DNA of 41,716 nt, taken from NCBI GenBank assembly GCA_006227105.1, contig SBFR01000093.1, positions 1-41,716 on the forward strand. Direction: 5' to 3'. The notes under the pieces are model-generated. The model saw nothing but the letters and a program-made list of their open reading frames with translations, did no database searches and was not told the origin of the DNA. Source of the DNA: Bacteroidota bacterium. GTDB taxonomy: Bacteria > Bacteroidota > Bacteroidia > Flavobacteriales_D > Crocinitomicaceae. Below, one piece after another: positions 24,601 to 35,200 of this stretch. Position 1 is the first letter of the stretch; every line of letters starts with the position of its first letter. A program made the position numbers and the translations under genes.

Positions 24601-27476
24601 TTGGGGTTCAAAAGGTGACTGAGGTGGCCTCAAATGAAATTATCAGTTCTGGTGTTTCGCCTTTGAGTGAAGATGAAAATAAAAATGGATACATCTATGT
24701 GGAACTTTTACCTGATCCATCTTCCCCTAGCGGTTACAACGAGAATATTTCAGATTACGTCACGCCTGGTCAACAAATTTACTTTAGAGCCTTGATGCGA
24801 TTTACAGATGAAACTATTAATAACAACACAACCTATGTATCTGGATATGATTATGTACCAGGGTATGCGTATGTATCAGAATTGGAATCTGATTTAGATA
24901 TTATATATGTAGGAAACCAACCAGCACTTCGTATCAAGTTGAAAGGTGCTTCTTTAAAGGACAATGGGGGCTCAACTTACAATCCTATTGCTGTTGCGGC
25001 AATACAATTTGCTCGAATTCATTTATCCAAATTAATTCCACCGTCGAGCAGTTCATCGATGGATGAAGACGCTAACTTACCAGGTCTGATTGAATCGATT
25101 GGAGGCGCTTTTACATCTTTTCAGGAATACTTCACAGGACCTAATAAATCATTATGGTATGATAACATTGGGAATAATATAGTAATAGGTAAATCCTGGG
25201 TTAGACTACAAAATCCAAATAAACAAAAACTAGGAGGGGGTCATCGAGTAAAAAAAATTAAAATGTACGATTCCTGGTTCTCAATGACTCAAGAACAAAT
25301 GAGTTCACAATTTTATGGTCAGGAATATAGTTACAAACTTGAAGATGGAACTAGTAGCGGAGTAGCGTCTTATGAACCACTAATAGGTGGAGATGAAAAC
25401 TCATGGAGGAAACCCTTGGCTGCCAATCAAGAAAATTTGTTAGCCCCTGATACAAGAAATTATCAAGAAGTCCCTTTTGGAGAGCAATTTTTTCCGGCAC
25501 CAAGTGTTGGTTATTCCATGGTAACAATTCGGGATATTCAACGAGAAGGAGTTAGTAGGACCGCTACCGGCAAGGTTGTTCATGAGTTTTATACTGCTAA
25601 AGATTATCCGACCATTGCTCGGTACACTAATCTAGATATAGAGCGATTCAAGTTACCTGTATTTACAGTTTTCTTTAGTTCAATGGTTGATGAAATGGCT
25701 GCATCACAGGGGTTCGTAATTGAAAATAATGACATGCATGGCAAAGTCAAAAGACAATCTGTGTTTGCTCAAAATCAGAATGAGCCAATAACCAAAGTAG
25801 AATATTTTTATCAATCGGAACCTTTGATCATGGGTTCTTCTGTATTTGGTTTTAACCCTAATATTGTCCCAGCTCAGCATCTTACCAACAATGTAACTAC
25901 CATTTCTAAAAATGGTCAAATTGGTGAAAGTACGATTGGTTTGACTTATGAAGCAGTTGCCGATTTCAGGAAAAGCACTAGTAATACAGTTTCTGGAAGT
26001 TTAGAAATAAATACAAATGTAATAGTCCCAGCATTGGTAGTTCCGACTATTATGGGATCAGGATCCTATGAACGAACAGCATTCAGAAGTGCAACATTTA
26101 CCAAAGTAATTGAGCGTTTTGGGTTACTTACAAAGACTGTAGCGACTGATTTGGGATCAGTGGTAGAGACTAATAATCTTGCATATGATGCAGAAACTGG
26201 AACGGTTTTACTGACGCAAACGACAACCGATTTCAATGATAAAGTATACAGTTTTACATATCCGGCACATTGGTATTATGACCAAATGGGACAAGCGTAT
26301 CGTAATGTTGGAAAGCTTGCAGTAGATCTACAATTTGTTAATGGAGGAACCGGTCAAGTTAATTCTTCAGAATATTCGAGAGGTGACGAATTGGCCATTC
26401 GTATTTCGGGATCAAATTCATATGTTACGGCGTGGGTTACTGAGGCATCACCAAGTGGAATAATTGTCTTACTTAAGGATGGCACTCCACTTGAAGGAAA
26501 TGTAAGCACAATGAAAGTTCTTCGTTCAGGAAGAAGGAATTTACAGACGACCCCTATTGGAACTCTTGCGTTGAGAGATAATCCTCTTGATAATATTCAG
26601 GGGAATATTTTCGAAAAAGTGCTACAAGCTGGATCCGTTGAGTATAGCGATGATTGGAGAACTTTCTGTGAGTGCTTTTTAAATGAAGATTCTGATAATT
26701 ATACTACCAATCCTTATGTCCTTGGTACAAAAGGAACATGGAGACCTGTTGCTTCTTACGTTCATTTGAGCGGTCGATCACAATCATTCGAAAACGGAAA
26801 TTCTAACATTCGTGAAGATGGAATGTTTACTTCATTCAATCCATTTTATAAACTGATTGGGGGAAATTGGAATATTGATCGCCAAAACTGGACATTTACA
26901 TCATCCGTAGTGGAATTCAGTCCTTTTGGGCAGGCCCTTGAAACGGTTGATGCATTAAATAGATATTCATCTTCAATCTTTGGATACAACCAATCTTTGC
27001 CTATTGCAGTTGCTGCAAATACTAGATACAGACAATTGGGTTATGATGGTTTTGAAGATTATAATTATTTGAATTGTTCTGATAATCATTTTAAAATTGG
27101 TGAAAACGCGACCGTGGTTTCAGATGAGGCGCATACGGGAAGGCACAGTATTAAAGTGAATTCAGGAAGTTCAGTTGTCTTCTCAAATACATTTATTGAA
27201 GGATGCGATGATAATCCTTGTGCGATTTCCACTAAAACTGATATGATTACCGTAGATAAGGTTCATTTTACACAGACCTACTCACTTATTGCTATTGGAG
27301 GAACGGCCCCTTATCAATTCGAATACCAAATTATTGAGGGTAATGCAAGTGTTGAACTTAATGAAAATGGAAATGGGTTGATAATTCAAGATGGTCTTGA
27401 GGGAAGTCCAAATCAAACAGCAATCCGAATTTTAATAACGGATTCTAATGGTTGTCAATTCATTATCGAACTTTAA
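21657..27476 (+). CDS. Very large secreted Rhs-family-associated protein of Bacteroidota type
   Basis: FTPIGTSDMVDPFTGDFSYNIPLLDVDGYPINISYSAGVTMDQEASWVGLGWNLNPGVVNRAMRGLPDDF is characteristic of the protein preceding giant YD-repeat proteins in Bacteroidota. Start M7 (21657, TAATG overlap) precedes a signal peptide. Confidence 0.85.
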   Translation: MKSNIKIAALFLATCVFAESTVFGYWRVALHEGETMLNQDYRKNFEVDSTESIVNRKLDIINPIFLPDGGPDQPEVQSFTPIGTSDMVDPFTGDFSYNIPLLDVDGYPINISYSAGVTMDQEASWVGLGWNLNPGVVNRAMRGLPDDFDGTDHVEKEMNLRRNWTVGVTPSFDFELFGFGELTEIPGTQQLNPLTGEIIPGSGTMDESNSFNLNASLGINYNNYSGFSSTVSLGPSLSFDQYSNTGWNVGLGFSGSSTGGASLSPSGGLNWENKKGDKVSKINLGSQFNSRAGLTNASISYSRTKGKEKLMKRNGNEYRYNDNKTLPISSKFNFSQPTYIPQIALPFSSGGGTFTYKMGPDVLGADLHFEISGFYNAQWLRHETISMPAYGFMNLQNGDKKSMLDFNRENDGSFTKNTPALPVPNLTYDIFSVSGQGISGSYRPVRKDIGHVYDPSMHNGSTDGSLGLEFGLGSTFKSGVDISLTYSNSSSGDWNDWGNKARNTFKYGSTGWYFREANELAVDGDPDHFTSIGGGNPLRFDVKSHRRIDNTLDDTQGNFYSSDNYVKSGTDKRNQVVYTLTNGEMKEGLGVQELHPSAHAWTTDELNHHLGQFTVLNVEGSRYVYGIAAYSHFQQDVSFNVGSTRNSGPNDVDCVKNLVNYEPDEDNSLDNERGIDYYYNKVTTPDYAHSYLLTSVLNADYVDADNIKGPSKGDLGGYLSFSYKKINNYLWRNPVNQNKASFDEGLNTDNSDDKGHYIFGEKELWYVQTIQSKNHIAVFYTSKRKDAVSVIGENGGLVDNSNEVAMQKLDRIELYSLPEYEANPTGAIPLKTVHFEYNYSLCEGFDGNIENQGKLTLTRIYFTYQGSNKGRYTPYEFQYGERFNSDGTIQTVINPEYNIKETDRWNNYKPQGVCSGNISEDPLRPTDFPYVGMNKTASDRNATAWNLTTINLPSGGKIQVEYESDDYAYVQNLRASQMFRIIGVQKVTEVASNEIISSGVSPLSEDENKNGYIYVELLPDPSSPSGYNENISDYVTPGQQIYFRALMRFTDETINNNTTYVSGYDYVPGYAYVSELESDLDIIYVGNQPALRIKLKGASLKDNGGSTYNPIAVAAIQFARIHLSKLIPPSSSSSMDEDANLPGLIESIGGAFTSFQEYFTGPNKSLWYDNIGNNIVIGKSWVRLQNPNKQKLGGGHRVKKIKMYDSWFSMTQEQMSSQFYGQEYSYKLEDGTSSGVASYEPLIGGDENSWRKPLAANQENLLAPDTRNYQEVPFGEQFFPAPSVGYSMVTIRDIQREGVSRTATGKVVHEFYTAKDYPTIARYTNLDIERFKLPVFTVFFSSMVDEMAASQGFVIENNDMHGKVKRQSVFAQNQNEPITKVEYFYQSEPLIMGSSVFGFNPNIVPAQHLTNNVTTISKNGQIGESTIGLTYEAVADFRKSTSNTVSGSLEINTNVIVPALVVPTIMGSGSYERTAFRSATFTKVIERFGLLTKTVATDLGSVVETNNLAYDAETGTVLLTQTTTDFNDKVYSFTYPAHWYYDQMGQAYRNVGKLAVDLQFVNGGTGQVNSSEYSRGDELAIRISGSNSYVTAWVTEASPSGIIVLLKDGTPLEGNVSTMKVLRSGRRNLQTTPIGTLALRDNPLDNIQGNIFEKVLQAGSVEYSDDWRTFCECFLNEDSDNYTTNPYVLGTKGTWRPVASYVHLSGRSQSFENGNSNIREDGMFTSFNPFYKLIGGNWNIDRQNWTFTSSVVEFSPFGQALETVDALNRYSSSIFGYNQSLPIAVAANTRYRQLGYDGFEDYNYLNCSDNHFKIGENATVVSDEAHTGRHSIKVNSGSSVVFSNTFIEGCDDNPCAISTKTDMITVDKVHFTQTYSLIAIGGTAPYQFEYQIIEGNASVELNENGNGLIIQDGLEGSPNQTAIRILITDSNGCQFIIEL

Positions 27477-27486
27477 AGAGATATTC

Positions 27487-28458
27487 ATGAAGAAATTATT
27501 ATTGATATATTCTTTGCTATTTTCCTGTATAGGAATATCGCAAATTGAAAATGTTGAACCTTCCCAGAATTTTACTGCCAATGTAAGTTGTGCTTCAGCT
27601 ATGAAAGTTTGTGAGAATATAAATCAAACTTATGATTTTGAAGCAGGAAATAATGAACAATGTGATCAAAATAAATTATTCTATGTTTTCCATTTTGCAG
27701 GACCAAGTGTTGGTGGCAATCAGATCAATGTTCCAGGATCAAATGGGTCGTATAGTTGGTTTGGTCCTTTTGAAGATTTTGACTTGAATATTTGTGATCA
27801 AGTTAATAGTTACTCTGTAGGATCGATAGAAGGACAAATAAATAACTCTTCATTTAATCTGACGAATTCTGAAGAAGGTTATTACCTACTCATTGTGAAA
27901 CCAAATCAGTGTAGCGGATCATTAACCATTATTAATACTGGAGATGTCCGTTACAATTGTGCTAAGGATGTTCTTTGTACTGAGTGTGTAACATCCTTTT
28001 CCCCAACTCCGGGTAAATACATTATTTCTGCTTGGATGAAAGAGGCAAACGCCATTAAATCTGTGACAAGTTATACTGAAGGTGCTATCCAACTATCTTT
28101 TGACGGGACAAATCAAACTTTATCACCTATGCTTCCAAGTGGAGCAATAATAGATGGTTGGCAACGAATTGAATCAGAATTTGAAATTCCAATCGGATCA
28201 ACCGGAATCAATATTGCTTTAATCGCTAACGGAGAAGATATTTATTTCGATGACATAAGATTTTTTCCAATCGATGGAAGTATGATGAGTTATGTGTATG
28301 ATCCGATTTCCCTCAGATTGATGGCAGAACTTGATGAACGTAATTATGCGACCTTATATGAGTACGATGAAGAAGGAAAATTGATCAGGGTAAAAAAGGA
28401 AACTGAAAGGGGTATTATGACGATTCAGGAGAACAGAGATAATATCAAAAAGCAATAA
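27487..28458 (+). CDS. Secreted protein whose C-terminus is YD/Rhs-type; looks like the detached C-terminal portion of the preceding large protein
   Basis: Own signal peptide MKKLLLIYSLLFSCIGISQ (ORF-track start 27448 lies inside the previous gene); C-terminus SYVYDPISLRLMAELDERNYATLYEYDEEGKLIRVKKETERGIMTIQENR. Confidence 0.8.
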   Translation: MKKLLLIYSLLFSCIGISQIENVEPSQNFTANVSCASAMKVCENINQTYDFEAGNNEQCDQNKLFYVFHFAGPSVGGNQINVPGSNGSYSWFGPFEDFDLNICDQVNSYSVGSIEGQINNSSFNLTNSEEGYYLLIVKPNQCSGSLTIINTGDVRYNCAKDVLCTECVTSFSPTPGKYIISAWMKEANAIKSVTSYTEGAIQLSFDGTNQTLSPMLPSGAIIDGWQRIESEFEIPIGSTGINIALIANGEDIYFDDIRFFPIDGSMMSYVYDPISLRLMAELDERNYATLYEYDEEGKLIRVKKETERGIMTIQENRDNIKKQ

Positions 28459-28479
28459 AATTGCCTTAACTACAAAAAA

Positions 28480-29214
28480 ATGAAACAATTCATTCTGTTT
28501 ATTTTCATTCTATTGAACAGCCTTACTGGAAGATCTCAGTGGCAGGATATTTCAATGGAGGAATTTTCAAAAATGATTCTTTCAATTGAGGAGAAGATAC
28601 CAGAAGAGTCAAGTTATAGCTATGAAGCAAAATACTTGTTTTTTGAAGAACCTCAGTCGACAGACACTACCTTGTATTATGGCTTCTCTTTAAGCAATCA
28701 AGTAAAAAAACAGCTTTTTAATATGCACCAATTCGGTCGGGAAATAGTGCAAAACAACAAAGTTCAAATCATTTGTGATACTGCAGAACATCAAATTATT
28801 ATTAATTATCCGAACGAAGAATATTATAAACGAAAAACCACTGATGACTTCGCTCTACTTCTAAAAAGTAAGTGTACCGCTCAGAAAAAATCACAAGGAA
28901 AAAATACCATTTATGCATTAATGTTTGCAAAGGGAGCGAGATATAAAGGAGCAGAATTATGGGTAGGTTCCGACGGAATGATCTCTAAATATATTTTGTA
29001 CACTGCGATTGATGTTCTGGATGACTCAAAAGAAATTGACAAATACATTCATCCCAGAATGGAAATCCATTTTTTTAATTACCAAGTTGGAAAAAAGGTA
29101 GATGAAGCTAATTTGAAAAATGTTAATTCATTCTTTTTGGATCTGGAAAACAAGACACTTAAAGAGGAATATAAAGATTTTGAAATCATTGATTTAAGAA
29201 ACGAAATAAAATGA
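28480..29214 (+). CDS. Secreted hypothetical protein (244 aa)
   Basis: Signal peptide MKQFILFIFILLNSLTGRSQ; stop overlaps the start of the giant ORF (ATGA). Confidence 0.8.
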   Translation: MKQFILFIFILLNSLTGRSQWQDISMEEFSKMILSIEEKIPEESSYSYEAKYLFFEEPQSTDTTLYYGFSLSNQVKKQLFNMHQFGREIVQNNKVQIICDTAEHQIIINYPNEEYYKRKTTDDFALLLKSKCTAQKKSQGKNTIYALMFAKGARYKGAELWVGSDGMISKYILYTAIDVLDDSKEIDKYIHPRMEIHFFNYQVGKKVDEANLKNVNSFFLDLENKTLKEEYKDFEIIDLRNEIK

Positions 29215-32200
29215 GAATGGCAACTAAAAGAAATCTTGTTGTTTTTGTAATGCTGATCATTGCTAATCTGGGAATGTCTCAAATTATTCCTTACACAGGA
29301 CAACCTATATTCACTGTATATCAGGGGTCACCTGTATTGGTTAACCAAACTGGGATTCCTAATCCTCAAACAACTGTTACTGCACAGGCACCAAATACAG
29401 GAGATTTAGATTTGTCGGTAAAGAATCGCTTAACATTGGGAGTTGATATTAATCATAAAAAATACTACAGTTACCCAATGAAAGTTAGAGTAAGACTTGA
29501 GCTGGAAAGATGGGATGATCAACAAAATGCACTTCCTGATACAACAATACACCTTGAAGTTTTCTATAATCCACAAACCGATTCAACATATATCAGTAGA
29601 GAGTCTGCTAGATTCACAGGATCCTATTCTGTCAGCGCAAGATTAGATAGCGTTTATATTAATGATATATACAATGATACACTGCCGGCAAATCTTTATG
29701 TTCAAAATGAAATCTTAGTCAATAGAAGAACTGCTTTCACATCGCTAGATACTCCAATCGATTTTAATTCAATTACGGCGGTTAATACAAATTGTGATGA
29801 AGATGGAATCCCGGATCATATCCATTTGGATTGGTCAAATAATATACCGGGAATAATTGAATATCAACTTGAATGGTTGCACATTAACAATTATAGTGAT
29901 GACCCTACTTCAAACCAAGTAATAGCAACGAATCTTCTTCCTTTTAATTTTAAATACAATTCAACACGTATTACTACGAGTAATGATGAATATGATTTGT
30001 CACTAATTTTCGATAAAGGTTGGGTTGTTTTCCGATTAAGAGCTGTAGGTGTCAATGTTTCCGGGGAAATCATTTACGGTGATTGGAATCTGGGTGAATT
30101 TGGTACCGTTTCTAATGCGACAAATAATCGTTTCGAAGTAGAAGAATTCCTTCGTCACGAAAATACTCTGAATTGGCAATATTCAGCGACATATGCTGAA
30201 GAGGGTAAGAAAAAAGAGATAATTAGTTATTTCGATGGAAGTCTTAGAAATAGACAAACTGTGACTCAAATAAGTACAGATCAGAATACAATTGTTGGAG
30301 AAACTATATATGATTACCAAGGTCGACCTGCAATTAACGTTTTACCTGTTCCTGTTGTTGACCCGAGTTGTCAAATTGATAATCCTGATAAAAGTTCTGT
30401 TCTGCAATTCTATCCTAATTTTAATCAAAATGACCAAGAAGTTGCTACTGGCTATTCAGCAGCAGATTTTGACTTAAGTCAGGAAAGCCAAGATTGTTCT
30501 ATTGGATCTGCCCCTATGGGAACTCAGTCAGGTGCTTCACAATATTATTCTACAAACAATCAAGACTTGCAAGCTGAGCAAGCATATGTTCCTGATGCTC
30601 AAAAATATCCTTTCACGAGAGTGGAATATACTCCGGACAATACAGGTAGAATCAGACGTCAAGGGGGAGTTGGCCTGGAATTTCAACTGGGTTCATCTCA
30701 TGAAACAGAATACCTCTATGGGCAGCCTAATCAATTGGAATTAGATAGACTATTTGGATCAGAAGTTGGAGATGCATTGCATTACAAAAAGAACGTCGTA
30801 ATCGATGCACATGGTCAAGCAAGCATATCATACCTTGATCAGGAAGGAAGGGTTGTGGCAACTGCTCTAGCTGGAAACGCACCAAATAATTTACAAGGAA
30901 TAATGAGTGAACAGGATGCCTCCGTTCAACTCAATGTTAATGCATTTGGACAAGATGATTCTCAAAATATAGTTTCAATTGAAGGGAATTCTATAGTGTT
31001 TTCTACGCAATTGTTGGTGGCATATGCTTCACCTTATTCTTTTGAGTACAGTTTTACAATTGAACCACTTCAGGATGAGTGTCTTCCTGAAATATGCATT
31101 GATTGTGTGTATGATCTGACTTTGGAATTAGTTGATGAATGCGGAACTGATAAATTCAACGAAGCATATCAACAGAAGGTGGTAGGCAAATTTCAATTAA
31201 ATAACAGTGTATATACTTTTCATGGATTATGTGTTGAAGATATAATAGGATCAGATAATGTTCCAACGATCAATGTGGATATCTTGGAACCTGGCTCTTA
31301 TAGTTTTAACAAAAGACTGACAATAAATGAAGATGCTAGACTGGCGTTTATTGATTTGTACCTTAATGATTCAATAAACGATTGTATTAAAACCTATCAA
31401 GACTTTTTAGATGAATATTTAGCACTTATTGATTCTTCGGATTGTCAGGTTACTTGTGAAAAATGTTTCGAAGAACTTGGTACGATTGAAGTCTATGTCG
31501 CTTCAGGAAATGGTACTGCTAATGATTATTACCAACAGAAAGAGGATTGCGAAAGATTGTGTTCAGAAGGATCTATTAGTTATTGTGAGGCAGCTTATAA
31601 CATGATGCAAATGGATATGTCTCCAGGAGGACAATATGGAGAATACCAAAATAATACGGGGCAAACTGATCTAACTAATCACATTCTATCAATATATCGT
31701 ACGCCAAATTCCTTACCTCAAAATTTAGGTGCCCCAAGCTGGAAATTTCCAAAATTGATAGATGCCTACGGAGAGCATCCAATCTATGTTGATTTGAATG
31801 GAGACACATCTAGGATTGTGGTCAATGATGGTGGGAATGGCAACTGGATTCCAGCTGTAACAGATCCTAACAGTATTAAATATAACCCGGTTGATGAGGA
31901 GTATTATGTTTATGCTGAAGAATTGCTTTCGGAGCTTGATTTCATTGATAATTTCGAGTTCTCATGGGCAAAGTCATTAGTAATCTATCACCCGGAATAT
32001 TGTTACTACGAAAATTGTCTTAGATATTCAGAAAAAGTTTCCGAGACAGATGAATTTACAAGTGATTCATTTGACCAGCTACTGGATAATACAAAGACAT
32101 TTCAAGAAGCAATTGAAAATGGTTTCCTTCCACAGGGGTATGCAGTAATCTTCAATAGTAATGGGAATTCCAATGTAAATGTTTCATCTGATACAGAAAA

Positions 32201-35200
32201 CTGGGTGGAAGCACCATCAGGAAATGGCCCAAATAGTAGCTATGCTTGGGATCCATTTACTGAATATGGAAGTGAGTTTTCAAGCAATGAGTGTATTAAT
32301 GCGGGTGTAGACCTAACTTCCAAATTCAATGCTTATCAAGAAATTGGTGGGATAATGCGAAGCATGGCACAGACTGCAGCTTTTATGGCTCGTTGTGGAG
32401 ATAATTTTTACTCTAATCCACCGGCAAGTTGTTTCGACTTTGGAGGACCTGTGAACGGACAGTATGATGTAACAATATTAAATACAGAATGGAATATTCT
32501 TAAAGCAATTTATAGATCTCAAAAACAGCAGTTGAAACATGAACTTGCAGACTGCATTGCACTTACTGAGTGCAATCAATATTGCGGTTGTATTGGAAAT
32601 GAGGATTACAATCCTTTCAGTAGTGGAATGATAGAACCATTTGATTTTAATAATCCGAGTGCTTATTTGAATTCTCCATATTACCAATCTACCCAACCCT
32701 GTGGAGCAGCATTATTTAATTTGTTTGAACAAAAGGATCGACGATTTCCTAACGTGATGGAAGTAATTACAGTACAAAATGCAAATGAAGCAGCTTATGA
32801 AATGTATTTGGCTACTGGTCAATGCCCAGTACCATTTACCCTTCAAAATTTATTGTCTCAGTTGGCTTTTAATGACGAGTTGGATAATTCTGGAATTGAG
32901 TTGAATGATTATTCAGGACTAAATGCCCTTTTCCAAGCGGACAATGATTTCAACATGCCCGGAACAATTCCAAATTTAATTCAGAATGTAAACATTAACG
33001 GCAACACTTTGATCGCAGAATGGATACAAAATCCAGGAGGGAATACATATGCAACATTGACATTAACCAAAGCAAATTCAGTAGTCACTTGGGATCAATT
33101 GAATTCTATTATCAATTTATATTCAACTACAGGTACCAATTTTGAAGCTGAAGGGGTGTATTTATCTGCCGGAAACTCAAATGAAGTTGTTGATATAAAT
33201 GGAAGTTTGACAACTTTTGAAATAGGAAACTGTTCCTTCGCAAATGAATGTACGCTCAATGAGCTTGGAGGAGATATCCAAAATTTATTGAGCACTTTGG
33301 CTAGTACTGGGAATCTAACAGTGATAAATCCAATAGACATAGATCCATTAGTTGTAGGTGGAAACAACATCAATGGACTTCAGACTATGTTGATCGAAAA
33401 TGCCACAAATGTTGGCACATCAATATCATGGGAAAGAATAAGTTCTAATGAATTCAAACTATATAATGCCTCAACTTCTTCTCAAGCAGGAGTTTATTTA
33501 ACTTTTACAGCATCAAACCCTAGTGGGTTTAACTGGTCAGATTTCAATCAAGTAGCCTATTTTGATAATATGCTTTCAATGGGCCAACACTTGTTTAGCA
33601 TTGATGCACATTTAACGGGAGGTGTAATAATATCATTAGAAGGAAATGTAATTAGGAAAAATTCCTCTGGAGAATCAGTTGGCATTCAAACAGGAAAATG
33701 TGATTTACCAACTCCTGTTGAATGTCAAACTAATGAGCATAACGCTTTTGATGCATTATATAACGTGCTTAATGAGGTTATCGTGACCAATGACTTTAGT
33801 GGGACTGAAAATATTGATTTGTTCAGTAGTATGTTCTTAGAATCTTCAATAACCAATCAGTGGGATCCAAGTATTTCTTCAACTAATTCAACCTATAATT
33901 TATTAACTGATGAACTCATCATCAATGCGGGTGAATGTGTAATAAATCTTACTGCTGATGGAAGTAACAGTTTGACGGAAGTGGTATCATTTGGCGAGAT
34001 GAGTGTTTCCGGAACTACAGATAATTTCTTCAATTATCATGATTTTGAGATCGTGGCAACATTTGACAATGGTGCGGGATCATTAGTTGAGGGAATTATT
34101 TCTGGTTCTTCTTGTCTATCAATTCAGCAATGTTATGGTTGTATTCCTAGTGCATTGACTATTGATGAATTAGATTCAATGCGTTCTCAAAGACTTGCAA
34201 ACGGTCTTTTCTATTTGGACAATAGTATTGATCGGTATAATCAATATACTGCAGCAATTGACAGCTTTAATGTTAGCCATGGATATAATCCCGGAGATTC
34301 AAATTATATTGAGAAAAAACAATACAATTACTTTACGAAAAACGGATTTAATTTTCCGACTCCTGGTTATTTGAGATTCATTGAACACATTATTCCAGAA
34401 TTGGATAATCTGGATTTTTTAAAGGATCCAGATAAATACGTAAGTACATATGGATACGGAACAAATGTGCTTTATGAATTTGATAGATATTATGAGGCTA
34501 TAACAAGGTATAACCTCCGCGCAACCCAAACGGGTGCATCAAGTCTATCTCCAATAAGTAAACTTGAATTTACGGATGCTAAGGTTGCAAGAAACAATGG
34601 TCAATACCTTTTGTACCTTGAAACCATGCCAAATGGTTCGCAATCTGGGCAGGATATTCTAAGTTATTTTGGCGCTACAACAACAATTACAACTGCTGAA
34701 CAAGCGCTTTATAAGCAATATACTGATGCTTATTTGGTTTTCGAAAACGGTCAGTTGGACGGAACAGGACCACAATGTGGTGATTTCAAGAAATTCTCGC
34801 CAATGTATGCCTTTGAAGATATCGTTGAGAATAATCTGTTCTGTTCATCGGAAGGACAACAACAATTTACAGATTATATTGCCAGTGTAGTAAGTGCCTG
34901 TCCTGGTAGACTTCCTGAACGCAAAAACTGTTTACCAGAAACAGCAAATATTACTATGAGGGATGATCAAAAATTATATATCCTCTACAAAGAATCAATA
35001 AAAGATTTTAATCAATCCCTTTGGGCAGATGCAAATGACGTAACATTGGCGTTTGCTTTTCAAAATGTGCATCAGTTCATTCTTTCTGGGTACAAGGCTG
35101 ACTGTTTGAAACAATATCAAGCCTATTTATCGCAATATATATCGAGTACTTCAGGGAATATTCCATCTCTTCCACCCGTTTCTATTGAAGACTTTGCACC

